Positions 30,162 to 39,622 are shown, counted from the first letter of the stretch. The stretch is DNA of 64,000 nucleotides from Telluria beijingensis (GCF_030770395.1 NZ_CP132480.1:4640870-4704869); one strand, 5' to 3'. Notes: a model not told the origin generated them from the letters alone. Numbers and translations: made by a program.

Positions 30162-31520
30162 ATGCCATCGAAGGTCTTATGGGGCGAGGGATTGTTCCTG
30201 CGCCCCCAGCACTTCCAGCAGCAGGACCGCTACCACGAAGCGCGCCTGAACCAGACCGCCTGCGCCCTGCACCCGTATTGCTGGGGCGTGCGCAAGCTGG
30301 CGGTCGACCTCGACGCGCTGCGCAGCGACGTGCTGCGCATCGACGAGCTGTCGCTGCTGTTCCCCGATGGCGAAGTGGTGCGCGCACCTGGCGACGATCC
30401 GCTGCCGCCCCAGGTGCGCCTGGGCGACCTGCCGCCGGCGCTGCAGAGCGTCACCTACCACGCCGCACTGCCGGCCCTGCGCACCCACGGCGACAACTGC
30501 GCCACCGGCTTCGAGGGCCAGGAAGCGGTCGACGTGCGCTTCGGCCGCCATGAACGCGAGACCCAGGACCTGTACACCCAGGCCGCCGACGCCCCGGTGA
30601 CCTATCTGCGCAAGGCGCTGCGCCTGGTGCCCGACAGCGAGCCGCTGGAAGCCTACGAGAGCTTTCCGCTGCTGCGCCTGCGACGCGTGGCCACCGGCGG
30701 CTTCGAGATCGATCCCGGCTTCATCCCGCCCAGCCTGTCGATCGACGCCGTGGGCAGTCCCGGCGCCGGCCTGCACGTCGGCCTGGCGCGGCTGATGGAA
30801 AAGCTGCTGGCCAAGGTCGGCGCGCTGTACGGCGACCTGCGCGAGCCGAGCCGCAACGTGGTCGAGATCCGCGGCGGCGACGTCTCGGCGTTCTGGCTGC
30901 TGCACACGGCCAGTGCCGGCTACGCGGCGCTGGCGCACTTCCTGCACCACCGCGAGCTGCACCCCGAGCGCCTGTACGGCGCCCTGCTGGCCCTGGCCGG
31001 CGGCCTGATGACCTATTCGCGCAGCTACCGGCTGGAAGACCTGCCCTCCTACGTCCACGCCGATCCCGGCCCGCAGTTCGCGCGCCTGGACGGCATCATC
31101 CGCGACCTCCTCGATACCGTGATCTCATCCCGCTACTTCACCATCGCCCTGCACAAGGACCGTCCGTCGTATTACCTGGGCGCCCTCGATTCGGGCCGCA
31201 TCAATGCCCAGACGACGCTCTACCTGGCGGTGGCGGCCGACATGCCGGCGCTGCGCCTGGTCGAGGCGGTGCCGCTGCAGTTCAAGGTCGGCGCCCCGGA
31301 AGACGTCGACAAGTTCGTGCTGTCGGCGCTGCCCGGCGTGAAGCTGGCGCATGCGCCGCAGGTGCCGAGCGCCATTCCCGTGCGGCCCGACACGTATTAT
31401 TTCGTGCTCGAGGGCCGCGGCCCGCTGTACGAGGCGATGCTCAAGGCCCAGGCGATCTCGGTGTATGTGCCGAACGGCCTGCGCGAACTGCGCCTCGAAC
31501 TGATCGCGGTGTCGGCATGA
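30162..31520 (+). CDS. tssK: T6SS baseplate linker TssK
   Basis: Connects the baseplate to the TssJLM membrane complex. The start VLWGEGLFLRPQHFQQQDRYHEARLNQTACALHPYCWGV is the TssK signature (PF05936). The final domain (SAIPVRPDTYYFVLEGRGPLYEAMLKAQAISVYVPNGLRELRLELIAV) binds TssL and TssM in studied systems. GTG at 30159 and ATG at 30162 are both possible; the ATG is used because GGGAGG is better spaced. About 452 residues, normal. The stop overlaps the tssL start by four bases. Confidence 0.96.
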   Translation: MPSKVLWGEGLFLRPQHFQQQDRYHEARLNQTACALHPYCWGVRKLAVDLDALRSDVLRIDELSLLFPDGEVVRAPGDDPLPPQVRLGDLPPALQSVTYHAALPALRTHGDNCATGFEGQEAVDVRFGRHERETQDLYTQAADAPVTYLRKALRLVPDSEPLEAYESFPLLRLRRVATGGFEIDPGFIPPSLSIDAVGSPGAGLHVGLARLMEKLLAKVGALYGDLREPSRNVVEIRGGDVSAFWLLHTASAGYAALAHFLHHRELHPERLYGALLALAGGLMTYSRSYRLEDLPSYVHADPGPQFARLDGIIRDLLDTVISSRYFTIALHKDRPSYYLGALDSGRINAQTTLYLAVAADMPALRLVEAVPLQFKVGAPEDVDKFVLSALPGVKLAHAPQVPSAIPVRPDTYYFVLEGRGPLYEAMLKAQAISVYVPNGLRELRLELIAVSA

Positions 31521-32281
31521 GCGCCTTCGTCGAGCGCCGCGCCGCGCAAAAAGGCGACAAGGGCGAACCGGGCAGCCGCCGCCAGCGCCTGGTGGACATC
31601 ATGTACGAAGGCTTCCACGCCCTGTTCCTGCTCACGAACGGCTGCGGCCCGCAGGACAAGGGTGCTTTCGCCGACAATATGACGGCCTTCCTGGCCGACG
31701 TCGACCGCAGCGCCAAGGCGCTCGGCATCGCCGCCGAGGACGTGACCGCCGCCAAGTACGCCTACTGCTCGGCGGTCGACGAGATCATCCTGCGCTCGTC
31801 GTACGAGGTGCGCGAGGCCTGGGAAACCCGGCCGCTGCAGCTGCGCGTGTTCGGCGACCAGCTCGCCGGCGAGCATTTCTTTCATCGGCTCGAAGACCTG
31901 CGCGCGAAGGGTGCGCAGCAGGTCGAGGCGCTCGAGGTGTTCCATATGTGCCTGCTGCTGGGCTTCCAGGGCCGCTATGCGCTGGACGGCAAGGACAAGC
32001 TGGACTACCTGGTGGCGCGCCTGGGCGACGAGATCGCGCGCATGCGCGGCCGCACGCGCGGCTTCGCGCCGCACGCCGAGCGGCCGGACCAGGTGGTCAA
32101 CCGGCTGCGCAGCGATTTGTCGCTGTGGGTGCTGGCGGCGGTGTTCACGCTCGCAGGCATGGGCGCCTACCTGGGCTTTCGCACGGTGCTGGGCAATGAG
32201 TCGGAGTTCGCGCTGGCGCACTACAACGACCTGGTGAAACTGCCGCCGAAGGCGGCGCATGTGACCATCACCCTGCCCTAG
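31517..32281 (+). CDS. tssL: T6SS membrane protein TssL (DotU family)
   Basis: Inner-membrane component with a cytoplasmic DotU domain and one C-terminal anchor. The domain shows LVDIMYEGFHALFLLTNGCG, AAKYAYCSAVDEIILRSSYEVREAWETRPLQLRVFGDQLAGEHFFHRLEDLR and EALEVFHMCLLLGFQGRYAL. The anchor is at about residues 205-226. It is the short form: no peptidoglycan-binding OmpA domain is fused, but a separate OmpA-like gene lies convergent just downstream, which probably supplies that function. Translationally coupled to tssK by an ATGA overlap. Confidence 0.95.
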   Translation: MSAFVERRAAQKGDKGEPGSRRQRLVDIMYEGFHALFLLTNGCGPQDKGAFADNMTAFLADVDRSAKALGIAAEDVTAAKYAYCSAVDEIILRSSYEVREAWETRPLQLRVFGDQLAGEHFFHRLEDLRAKGAQQVEALEVFHMCLLLGFQGRYALDGKDKLDYLVARLGDEIARMRGRTRGFAPHAERPDQVVNRLRSDLSLWVLAAVFTLAGMGAYLGFRTVLGNESEFALAHYNDLVKLPPKAAHVTITLP

Positions 32282-32286
32282 CCACC

Positions 32287-32313
32287 GTCGTTACTGCCAC
32301 TGGCAGTAACGAC
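32287..32313. terminator. 13-bp stem after tssL
   Basis: A near-perfect palindrome (GTCGTTACTGCCA, one central base, TGGCAGTAACGAC) begins six bases after the tssL stop. It has no T-run on either side, so it may be a Rho-dependent or stabilising stem. It runs directly into the REP-like pair. Confidence 0.55.
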
Positions 32314-32409
32314 TCCCCGCGAAGACGGGGACCCAAGTTTGCTTGCGTGGCGCTAAACACATTCCTGCCACCCACGCTGACTTGGGTTCCCGCCTCCGCG
32401 GAAACGACG
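32310..32409. repeat. REPIN-like inverted pair (copy 2)
   Basis: REP-like elements at 32310-32336 (slightly degenerate, CTCCCCGC...GACGGGGA) and, inverted, at 32381-32409, with a 44-bp spacer, lie between the convergent ends of tssL and the OmpA-like gene. Same family as 8616-8720 and 47287-47390. Confidence 0.8.
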
Positions 32410-32452
32410 TTTCGAAGGTGCGGGACTACGTGCTGGCGCAGCTGACCGAGTA

Positions 32453-33229
32453 TTACTGGATCACCTTGAACTCGATCCGCCGATTGCGCGCCTTGCCTTC
32501 CGGCGTGCGGTTGTCGGCCACCGGCCGGTCCGGGCCTTCGCCCGACACCGCGATCGACTCTTCCGCGATGCCCTGGCTGACCACATAGGCCTTGACCGCC
32601 TCGGCGCGCGCCTGGCTCAGCGACAGGTTGCCGGCGCGCGAGCCGGCGTTGTCGGTGTGGCCGATCACCTCGACCTTCACGCCGTTTAGCTGCTTCAGCG
32701 CCGCCGCCATCCCGTCCAGGACTTCGGTGCCGGCCGGCGTCAGGGTCGCCTTGCCCGATTCGAATTCGATGATGCGGTCGGCCAGCGCCGCGTCCAGCAC
32801 GCCCTGCTGCGACACCGTCACGCGCAGGCCGTTGTTGACCGTATAGGTCGGGTTCAGGCTGGCCGCGATCGCGCCGGCGATCTGCTGGCGCTGGGCTTCG
32901 CTGGCGACGTCGCCGCGCAGGCTGACGTTGTTGCCCTCGACCTTCAGCTGGCCGCCCTTCACCAGGCGCAGGTTGGGGCCGATCAGGCTGCCCACGTAGG
33001 CGCTCCAGTTGGCCGGCGTCGACACGCTGCCGACCGATAGCTGGTCGACCACCCGTGGCGCACCGTACAGCGTGCGCAGGCGCTCGAGCAGCGCGGCCTT
33101 GGTGGCTTCGTCGGCCACCATGCCGCTGACCACGACCGGTGCATCGGCTGCGGCCGCAGCCGGGGTTTGCGCCGCTGGCGGCAGGGCCGCGGTGGCGCCG
33201 AAGAGCAGGATCAGGATGCGAGCTTTCAC
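32453..33229 (-). CDS. T6SS-linked OmpA/BON domain protein
   Basis: Predicted periplasmic or outer-membrane peptidoglycan-binding protein of 258 residues. The GTG at 33229 is chosen: GGAG lies six bases upstream and it yields a signal peptide (KARILILLFGATAALPPAAQ), while an in-frame TTG at 33241 would sit inside tagF. A BON-like domain lies at about 30-145, then a C-terminal OmpA domain with the peptidoglycan contact motif GHTDNAGSRAGNLSLSQARAEAVKAYV and GPDRPVADNRTPEGKARNRRIEF. It likely anchors the secretion machine to the cell wall, replacing the domain absent from TssL. It begins one base after tagF. Confidence 0.88.
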   Translation of the reverse strand: MKARILILLFGATAALPPAAQTPAAAAADAPVVVSGMVADEATKAALLERLRTLYGAPRVVDQLSVGSVSTPANWSAYVGSLIGPNLRLVKGGQLKVEGNNVSLRGDVASEAQRQQIAGAIAASLNPTYTVNNGLRVTVSQQGVLDAALADRIIEFESGKATLTPAGTEVLDGMAAALKQLNGVKVEVIGHTDNAGSRAGNLSLSQARAEAVKAYVVSQGIAEESIAVSGEGPDRPVADNRTPEGKARNRRIEFKVIQ

Positions 33230-33230
33230 G

Positions 33231-34181
33231 TCAGGCTCCAATGAAGGTCTTCATGAACAGGTCGCGCGCCAGCGACAGCGGCAGGTCGGACTGGGCCAGG
33301 TGGCTCGAGAGCTGGCGCACATCGGCGTCGAATTGCAGCTGCTCGTCGATCCAGGCCGTATCCAGCAGCCGCACCTGCTGCTCGGCGCCGACCAGCGGGT
33401 CGATCACGGCGCGCAGCGTCTCGGCCAGCGCCGCGCAAAAGCCCACCACCAGCACCGGCCGTTCTTCCTGGCGCGTGATGAACAGCGCCAGGTCGAATTG
33501 CGCGCGGCGCAGGAAAGGCACGATCAGTTCGAGCCAGAAGCCGGCGACGGAAAAGCGCGCCGCGGCATTGCGCGGCAGCGGCAGCACCAGGCTTTTGTGC
33601 AGCTCGGCCGGCTGGCTGTGCATCACCGGCTGCAGCAGCAGGCCCAGCGCCAGCACCAGGCGGGCAACGCCGCAGCGCTCCAGCAAGGCGTCGAGCGAAG
33701 CGATCGTGCCGTGCTCCATCCAGCGCGCCAGCGCCGCCTCGTCCCCGAGCCCGATCGCGCTGTCGGCGATCGCCTGCAGGTAGGCCGCCGGATCGTCGTC
33801 GCCCAGCACCTTGGGGCAGATCTCTTCCAGGAATACCCACAGCGGCGCGAAGGCCAGCGGACAGCGGGCGACGAAGGCCGCCGGGTCGCCCACCGCCAGG
33901 GTGCGGGTGGCGAGGAAGGGAAAGCGCCGTCCCGACTGGTCATGGCTGGCCAGCAGGTGGCCAGCCACCGCGTGGTGGCGCGCCGGGCCGACCAGGGCGA
34001 AGCTCACCGGCGCCATGGCGTCGTAGTGGAAGCGCCAGCGCGCATCCGACGGCAGCAGCGTCATCACCTGCGCCAGCCAGGCGTCGAGCATGCCGATCGC
34101 GGCCGGATCGTGGGCCAGCTTGACGAAGTCGGCGCGCGCCGGCACCTTGCCGAAATAGCCGATGCGGTCGGCGCGCATCAT
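33231..34181 (-). CDS. tagF: T6SS accessory protein TagF
   Basis: Post-translational repressor of type VI firing in Pseudomonas and other systems (DUF2094). The 316-residue protein starts MMRADRIGYFGKVPARADFVKLAHDPAAIGMLDAWLAQVM, the TagF/ImpM signature, and has SFALVGPARHHAVAGHLLASHDQSGRRFPFLA further on. The longer open frame upstream reads through tssM out of frame and is not real. Its ATG overlaps the tssM stop by four bases. No Ser/Thr kinase or phosphatase partner (PpkA/PppA) is fused or nearby. Confidence 0.93.
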   Translation of the reverse strand: MMRADRIGYFGKVPARADFVKLAHDPAAIGMLDAWLAQVMTLLPSDARWRFHYDAMAPVSFALVGPARHHAVAGHLLASHDQSGRRFPFLATRTLAVGDPAAFVARCPLAFAPLWVFLEEICPKVLGDDDPAAYLQAIADSAIGLGDEAALARWMEHGTIASLDALLERCGVARLVLALGLLLQPVMHSQPAELHKSLVLPLPRNAAARFSVAGFWLELIVPFLRRAQFDLALFITRQEERPVLVVGFCAALAETLRAVIDPLVGAEQQVRLLDTAWIDEQLQFDADVRQLSSHLAQSDLPLSLARDLFMKTFIGA

Positions 34182-37100
34182 TGCGCTCCCGCGCCGGCCA
34201 GCGCAGGCGGCGCTGGATCGTGACGGCCGACGATGGCCGGCGGCAGCCGCAGTCCCCGGAATCCCTGGGCCTGGCCCCCGCCGCCGCCATTCGACTGCGG
34301 GCTGCTGACGATCTTCAGGTCGACCGCCACCGACACATTGTGGGCGCTCCAGCGCAGCTCGAACACGCCGCCGTCCTTGCGCTTGCGCTGGGCCGCCTCG
34401 AACAGGCGCTGCAGGCCAAACTGGCCGGGCTGGTTGAACAGCTCCACCGTGCGGCCGTCGAAGGTCACCGCCGAGACCCGGGCCCCGGACACGCCCTGCG
34501 GCCCCGGATGGACCATATTGCTCCAGCTGGGGGGCGTGTTCCGGTAGCGCAGCTGCTGGCCGTCGATCTCGAGCGTGTATTCGAGCGTGCCGGGCGCGCT
34601 CAGGGGCAGCACCTGGAACACGGTCTGGGCCGCGCCGCTGGCGGCCACGCCATTGTTCGACAGCGGCGCCACCCAGCCCGGGAAGGCCGCCACCGCCTGC
34701 GGCGCCAGCGCGATGCCGATGTCGGCCCAGGTGCGCGCCGCCAGCACGTCGCCCCGACGCACCACCAGCGGGCCCATGGCCGTGTTGACGAACTTGGCCA
34801 CCGCGCCCTCGGGGCCGAATACCTGGCCGATCTCGCCCGGCGTGGCCTCGACGCTTGACTCCTGGGTGAACGGGTACTTGGTGGCCAGGGTGCGCGTGAA
34901 CGGCTCGACGACCTGGGCCTGCCAGGTCTTGTTGATTTCGGCCTCGGACGGCAGCACGATCATGGCGAAGGTCTGGGTCAGCGGACGAACCAGCAGCGGC
35001 CGCAAGGCCTGCTTCTGGCTGTCGCTCATCCCGGTCAGCATCTGCTCGTCGACGTAGCGCAGCGCGTCGGCCAGCTCGGAACCGCTGCCTTCCAGCGTCT
35101 GCTGCATGAACTGCTTGGCGCCGGGCCCCGGATCGCCCTGGTTCTTGAGCGCGTTCAGGCGCGTGCGCAGGCGCGACAGCGCGTCCATGTAGCCGCTCAT
35201 CAGGGACGCTTCCTTCTCCTTTGCCCCGACCAGGCGCGCCACGCCGGCGAATTCGCGGCCGATCGGCCCCGCGCCCTGTTGTTGCTGGGCCAGCAGCTGG
35301 GCCGGGTCGACGGTATCGGCCAGGGTGCGCGCATCGGACGGCGCGCGCCGCAGGATCACCTGCTTGATCCACTCCATCACGCCGCGCTCGGTCTTGCCGG
35401 CGGGCAGGCGCAGGCCGCCCGGATTGTCCCAGGCTGTCTCTTCGTGAATGGTGCGCAGCAGCCTGGCGATCGGCGACGATTGCGGGTCGCCCAGGCGGTT
35501 CATGGCCTGCACGCTGGCATCGAAACCGCGCAGGTCGGCGATGGCCACGCCCTGCACGAACTTCAGCCACTCGCGCGCATACTCGGCCTTGTAAAGGTCG
35601 ATCAGCGCCTTCTGGATCTGTTCAGGGCTGCCTTCCAGCGTCAGGTCGTCGCGCGCCGTGGTCTTGAGCACCCAGTCGACCGTGTTCAGTTCTTTATTGG
35701 AGGCGTCGCGGATCGCGCCCAGCACGAACTTGTCCCAAGCCGCGCGGGTGAAGGCGCCACTGACGGCGTGGCTGCCGGCCACCAGCGCCGCATCCTGCTC
35801 GCCGACGATGCGCGCCACCGTCACCGCCGGGAAGCGGGTAGCGGCGCGGGTCTTGATGTCGGCATACACGCGCTCGCGCGCCGGCGTGCCGCGCACCACG
35901 CGGCGCAGGTGTTCGCGCGTGGTGTCGAGCAGGCCCAGCTTGGTGGCGATCTGCGGCCAGGCCGGATCGTCGATATGGGCCAGGTGGAAGGTGATCAGGC
36001 GCTCGGCGCTGCGGATCATCTGCTCGCGCGGCATGCTGCCGCGGTTCGCCTCCAGCCAGCCGCGCCAGTAGCGGGTGAGCTGGTCGTTCAGGTGGCCCGG
36101 CTCGGCATACGACTTGGCGCCCAGCATCAGATAGGTCTTGAGCGCGTTGTAGGCATCGCCGACGTCGGTCGGCGAGGCATCCTGGTAGGGCTGGCCGAGC
36201 CGGGGCGCGGACGTGGATGCCGGCGCCGGGGCAGCAGCTTCGCCCGCCGCCGCGAGGGCGGCCGCGTTCTCGTTCACCTGCGCCAGCATCGTCTCGAGCG
36301 CCTGGGCCACCGGCTCGACCATCACCGCGCGCACGCCGGCGAAGTATTCGTCGCGCAGCTTGCGCGCCAATACGTCGCCCTGGTACAGGCCGAAGCCCAG
36401 CGCCCACGGCTTGTCCTCGGCATGGCGCTCGAGCTGCTCGATGCGGTCCTGCAGGATGTCGAGCGCCTCCAGGCGCGATTGCAGGTCGATGCGGCCGGCC
36501 TGCAGCTTCATCACCTTGTCGAGGTCGGACTGCACATTGGCGACCAGCTGGCGGTTGCCCATGTACGACCACGACCAGCCGCCCATCGCGCCCCCCAGCA
36601 CGATGGTGGCGGCGAAGAAGGCGCCCAGTTTCCAGCGCGCCGCCGCCGGATTCGTGTAGCGCTTGACCAGGTCGCGGTCGGCGAAGATCACCTTGCGGAA
36701 CAGCTCCAGCAAGAAGTACCCCGACTGGGTGGCAGCGGCCTCGCTAGCCGGCTCGCTGCCCTTCTTGTCTTGCAGCGCCAGGTCGAAGCGGCTGGCCACG
36801 CGCCGGCTCGACAGGTCTTGCACGCTGCCTTCCTGCAGCGCGCTGGTGAAATAAAAGCCGCGGAATACCGGCTTGAACTGGTAGGTGTTTTCCTCGAACA
36901 GCGTGGCCAGGAAGGCCCGCAGCGGCGTGCGGATCGCGGCGAATTCCAGCGGAAAGGTGAATACGCCGGAACGCAGCGCCGCGCTGCGGTTGGCGCCCAT
37001 GCCGGCCAGGCTCATTTCCTTGAGGCCGTCGACCAGCTCGTCGAAGTGCTCGTCGAAGAAGGCCAGCACGTCCTGCGGCGCGCTGCGCCGGTTGTAGCGC

Positions 37101-37936
37101 AGGGTCGCGCCCCAGATGCGCTCGCGCTCGGCCGCTTCGCTGTCGTGGAAGAAGTCGAGGAAGCCGGCAACCAGGTCGGCCTTGGTGAAGACCACGTAGA
37201 CCGGCGCATGCACGCCCAGCCGCTCGGTCAGTTCCTGGACCCGCGTGCGCAGGTTCTTGGCCAGCTCGTGCGAGGCGGTGGCCGGCCCGGCCACCAGCTC
37301 GGCCACGCTGACCGCGATCAGGATGCCGTTGATCGGCGCGCGCTGGCGGTATTTTTTCAGCAGGTCGAGGAAGCCGAACCACTCGTCGCGGTCGGCGTCC
37401 TGCACCGAATAGCGGCCGGCGGTGTCGAGCAGGATGCCATCCGTCGTGAAGAACCAGTCACAGTTGCGGGTGCCGCCCACGCCCTGCAAGGCCTTGTTGC
37501 CGGGGATCGGGAAGGTCAGCCCGGAATGCGCGATGGCGCTGCTCTTGCCGGCCGCCGGATTCCCGATGATCATGTACCACGGCAGCTCATACAGCGCCGC
37601 CGCGCCGCGCATCAGGCCCAGCTTGGAGCTCTTGATGGTGCCGACCGCCTCCAGCAGGTTCTTGCGCAGCACCGCGACGTCGTCCTTGCCGTTGTCGTCG
37701 GCCGCCCCGCCGCCGGCGATCGCGCCGGCCAGCTTGCGCGCCTTGCGCGCGCGCCAGGCACGCCGCAGCATCCACCAGATGCCCCAGCAGGCCAGCAGCG
37801 CCAGGCCACCGATCGCGGCCCAGACGATGCCGATGCCGAGCAGGCCGGCGCCGATAACCAGGATGGCCGCCAGCGCGGCAAGACCGATCGTGGCCAGCAC
37901 GCGGCTGTCGGTCAGGAACTTCCACAGTCGTGACAT
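34178..37936 (-). CDS. tssM: T6SS membrane core protein TssM (IcmF)
   Basis: Large inner-membrane protein that spans the periplasm and forms the export channel with TssJ and TssL. Two N-terminal helices lie at about 14-57. The cytoplasmic NTPase domain has a Walker A, GNPAAGKS, with Lys131 and keeps DTAGRY as Walker B, so nucleotide binding is likely intact. The third helix is near residue 440 (LGAFFAATIVLGGAMGGWSW). The periplasmic IcmF-related and C-terminal TssJ-binding domains follow (PLSAPGTLEYTLEIDGQQLRYRN...WSNMVHPGPQGVSGARVSAVTFDGRTVELF). Length of 1252 residues is typical. First T6SS core gene after the M15 peptidase. Confidence 0.96.
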   Translation of the reverse strand: MSRLWKFLTDSRVLATIGLAALAAILVIGAGLLGIGIVWAAIGGLALLACWGIWWMLRRAWRARKARKLAGAIAGGGAADDNGKDDVAVLRKNLLEAVGTIKSSKLGLMRGAAALYELPWYMIIGNPAAGKSSAIAHSGLTFPIPGNKALQGVGGTRNCDWFFTTDGILLDTAGRYSVQDADRDEWFGFLDLLKKYRQRAPINGILIAVSVAELVAGPATASHELAKNLRTRVQELTERLGVHAPVYVVFTKADLVAGFLDFFHDSEAAERERIWGATLRYNRRSAPQDVLAFFDEHFDELVDGLKEMSLAGMGANRSAALRSGVFTFPLEFAAIRTPLRAFLATLFEENTYQFKPVFRGFYFTSALQEGSVQDLSSRRVASRFDLALQDKKGSEPASEAAATQSGYFLLELFRKVIFADRDLVKRYTNPAAARWKLGAFFAATIVLGGAMGGWSWSYMGNRQLVANVQSDLDKVMKLQAGRIDLQSRLEALDILQDRIEQLERHAEDKPWALGFGLYQGDVLARKLRDEYFAGVRAVMVEPVAQALETMLAQVNENAAALAAAGEAAAPAPASTSAPRLGQPYQDASPTDVGDAYNALKTYLMLGAKSYAEPGHLNDQLTRYWRGWLEANRGSMPREQMIRSAERLITFHLAHIDDPAWPQIATKLGLLDTTREHLRRVVRGTPARERVYADIKTRAATRFPAVTVARIVGEQDAALVAGSHAVSGAFTRAAWDKFVLGAIRDASNKELNTVDWVLKTTARDDLTLEGSPEQIQKALIDLYKAEYAREWLKFVQGVAIADLRGFDASVQAMNRLGDPQSSPIARLLRTIHEETAWDNPGGLRLPAGKTERGVMEWIKQVILRRAPSDARTLADTVDPAQLLAQQQQGAGPIGREFAGVARLVGAKEKEASLMSGYMDALSRLRTRLNALKNQGDPGPGAKQFMQQTLEGSGSELADALRYVDEQMLTGMSDSQKQALRPLLVRPLTQTFAMIVLPSEAEINKTWQAQVVEPFTRTLATKYPFTQESSVEATPGEIGQVFGPEGAVAKFVNTAMGPLVVRRGDVLAARTWADIGIALAPQAVAAFPGWVAPLSNNGVAASGAAQTVFQVLPLSAPGTLEYTLEIDGQQLRYRNTPPSWSNMVHPGPQGVSGARVSAVTFDGRTVELFNQPGQFGLQRLFEAAQRKRKDGGVFELRWSAHNVSVAVDLKIVSSPQSNGGGGGQAQGFRGLRLPPAIVGRHDPAPPALAGAGAQ

Positions 37937-38049
37937 GGCGCAGCCTCTGTAGTTGAAAAAATCTCACAGGAAATGGTCGCATGGGCCTAGGTGGCGCTGC
38001 TTGACTCTGCACAATGCAGCCCAGATCCGGAAAAATGCGCAACACGCCC

Positions 38050-38889
38050 TCAGCGCTGCATGACGCCGCGCATCCGCAATTCGATATGGCCCAGGTCCAT
38101 CATCTTCCAGCGCCCACCCCAGGTCAGGCCCAGCGATTCGGCCACCTGGCCATACAGCTGGTAGCCGCGCATGGCCCAGGGATCTTTTTCGGTAATCACC
38201 AGCTTGCCGTCGCGCAGAAAGGCGCAATCGGCCGCCAGGCCGTACTGGTGCCAGCTCTGGAAGGCGCGCGCATTGGTGACGTGGCCGCCGGCGGCCGCCA
38301 GCTCGTCCTGGCGCGCCGGGCTGCGATAGCCCTCGAGCAAGGCCATCTCGTAGCCGTGCTGTTCCTTCATGATCTTGAACGCCAGCAGCAGGCGCTGGCT
38401 GAAGTCGGGATGCAGCAAGCCCCAGTTGCGGCTGGCCGTGACCAGCATCGGCCGCACCAGTTCGACCTCGGCCGTGGTGAACACGCTCGGCGGCAGGGCC
38501 ACCGGCGGCACCAGTTGCTCGCCGGCCAGCAGCGCCGCCACCTGCGCGTCAGGGAGGGCGGCATTGCCCTCGTACACCGGCAGCATGGCCGGATTGCTCA
38601 GGGCCAGCGCCAGCAGCGACGGGATCAGCACCGCCGGCGCGCCGATCGCCAGCAGCACCCGGTGCCGGCGCACCCCCTGCAGCACCCGCTCGCGCAGCGA
38701 CAGCGTCACGCCGTCGTACACGGCGCCGGCGGCGCGCGCGCCGGCATGGCGCAAGCCGCCCGCGCGCCCCGCCAGGCCGCGCACGATGTGCATGCCGCGC
38801 GCCACCAGCGAGCGTCCACTTGGAAAAAGAACAAGCCAGGCCAGGCCGGATGCGAGACAAACGTACAGAAGGGCGATAAAGATCAGCAT
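38050..38889 (-). CDS. Membrane-anchored M15 peptidoglycan peptidase (TagX-like)
   Basis: Predicted periplasmic peptidase of 279 residues with an N-terminal anchor (LIFIALLYVCLASGLAWLVLF) and a second helix near 80-100. The C-terminal domain has the M15 zinc site: SWHQYGLAADCAF (His and Asp of the SxHxxGxAxD motif) and DLGHIELR with the last His ligand; ALLEGYRSPARQDEL is the substrate-side loop. It lies 113 bases upstream of tssM on the same strand. In Acinetobacter the M15 enzyme TagX opens peptidoglycan for T6SS assembly; the same role is inferred here from context. Bond specificity cannot be read from the sequence. Confidence 0.85.
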   Translation of the reverse strand: MLIFIALLYVCLASGLAWLVLFPSGRSLVARGMHIVRGLAGRAGGLRHAGARAAGAVYDGVTLSLRERVLQGVRRHRVLLAIGAPAVLIPSLLALALSNPAMLPVYEGNAALPDAQVAALLAGEQLVPPVALPPSVFTTAEVELVRPMLVTASRNWGLLHPDFSQRLLLAFKIMKEQHGYEMALLEGYRSPARQDELAAAGGHVTNARAFQSWHQYGLAADCAFLRDGKLVITEKDPWAMRGYQLYGQVAESLGLTWGGRWKMMDLGHIELRMRGVMQR

Positions 38890-38948
38890 CGGTTTCCCCA
38901 GGATTGTTTCTAATCAGAACAGCAGAAGCCAATCTTAGGAGTAATGTC

Positions 38949-39581
38949 GTGCGTCCATCAGACGAAAATCAAGACAACCGCATGCATGCCCATATGCGCC
39001 CCAACCTGATGTCGTCGCCACGCCGCGGCGGCCGTGAAGACAGCATTCTCGCCAGGCTCGAGCGCGAACCGGCCCGGCGTGCCGGCGCCAGCCAGGGTAT
39101 GCGCCTGGCCTGGTACGGGGCGGCGTCCGTGGTGGCGATGGGATTGACGGCAACCCTGGCCTGGCTGGCGGCCGGGACCGGGCCGGCGCCGCTCGAGATG
39201 GCCGTTCCTGACGCCCCGGCTCCGGTCGCGAGCGCACCGCCCGCGCCGGTCGAGACGGCCGTGATCGTCGACGCGGCGCCGGTTCCTCCGCTGCGCCTGC
39301 TGGAACCCGCCCCCGCCGCGCCCGCGCCAGTCCTGGCGGCGCCCCCGGTCGTGGCCAGAACCGCCTCGCCACGCATCGCGGCGCAGGCCCGGCCCCGTGC
39401 CCAGGCCACGCGACCGGCGCCGCGCCAGGCCGCGCGTCCGGCCCGGACGGTCAATCCGGCCCGCGCCGGCGAGGCCCAGGACGATAGCGACGTCGCCCTG
39501 ATCTCGGCCGTGATCTACCACGCGAACGGCCACGCCGCCCCTGCGGAAGACGAGGCGCCGGCGGTACCGCCAGCCCGCTAG
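38949..39581 (+). CDS. Single-pass membrane protein with Pro/Ala-rich tail, unknown
   Basis: About 210 residues from a GTG start at 38949, chosen for the AGGAG seven bases upstream; ATG codons at 38982 and later are alternatives. A charged N-terminus (about 55 residues) is followed by one helix (AWYGAASVVAMGLTATLAWLAAG) and a long Pro/Ala/Val-rich, basic extracytoplasmic region with no recognisable fold. The layout resembles membrane proteins that stretch across the periplasm (TonB-like in composition), but no TonB C-terminal domain is seen. Divergent from the M15 gene; next gene downstream has its own promoter. Confidence 0.6.
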   Translation: MRPSDENQDNRMHAHMRPNLMSSPRRGGREDSILARLEREPARRAGASQGMRLAWYGAASVVAMGLTATLAWLAAGTGPAPLEMAVPDAPAPVASAPPAPVETAVIVDAAPVPPLRLLEPAPAAPAPVLAAPPVVARTASPRIAAQARPRAQATRPAPRQAARPARTVNPARAGEAQDDSDVALISAVIYHANGHAAPAEDEAPAVPPAR

Positions 39582-39606
39582 CCCATCGTGGCCGGAACGC
39601 GCTATA

Positions 39607-39622
39607 CTGTATATAAGTACAG
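39607..39622 (+). promoter_or_regulatory. LexA (SOS) box before the FAN1-helicase operon
   Basis: CTGTATATAAGTACAG carries the full CTGT-N8-ACAG frame of the LexA operator with an alternating A/T core. It overlaps the downstream edge of a TATACT -10-like hexamer and lies 14 bases before the ATG of the FAN1-type nuclease gene, where LexA would block transcription. Confidence 0.85.

Noticed and set aside
34181..35570. Long in-frame extension of tagF
   Set aside because: It reads tssM in another frame; the TagF family start coincides with the ATG that overlaps the tssM stop.
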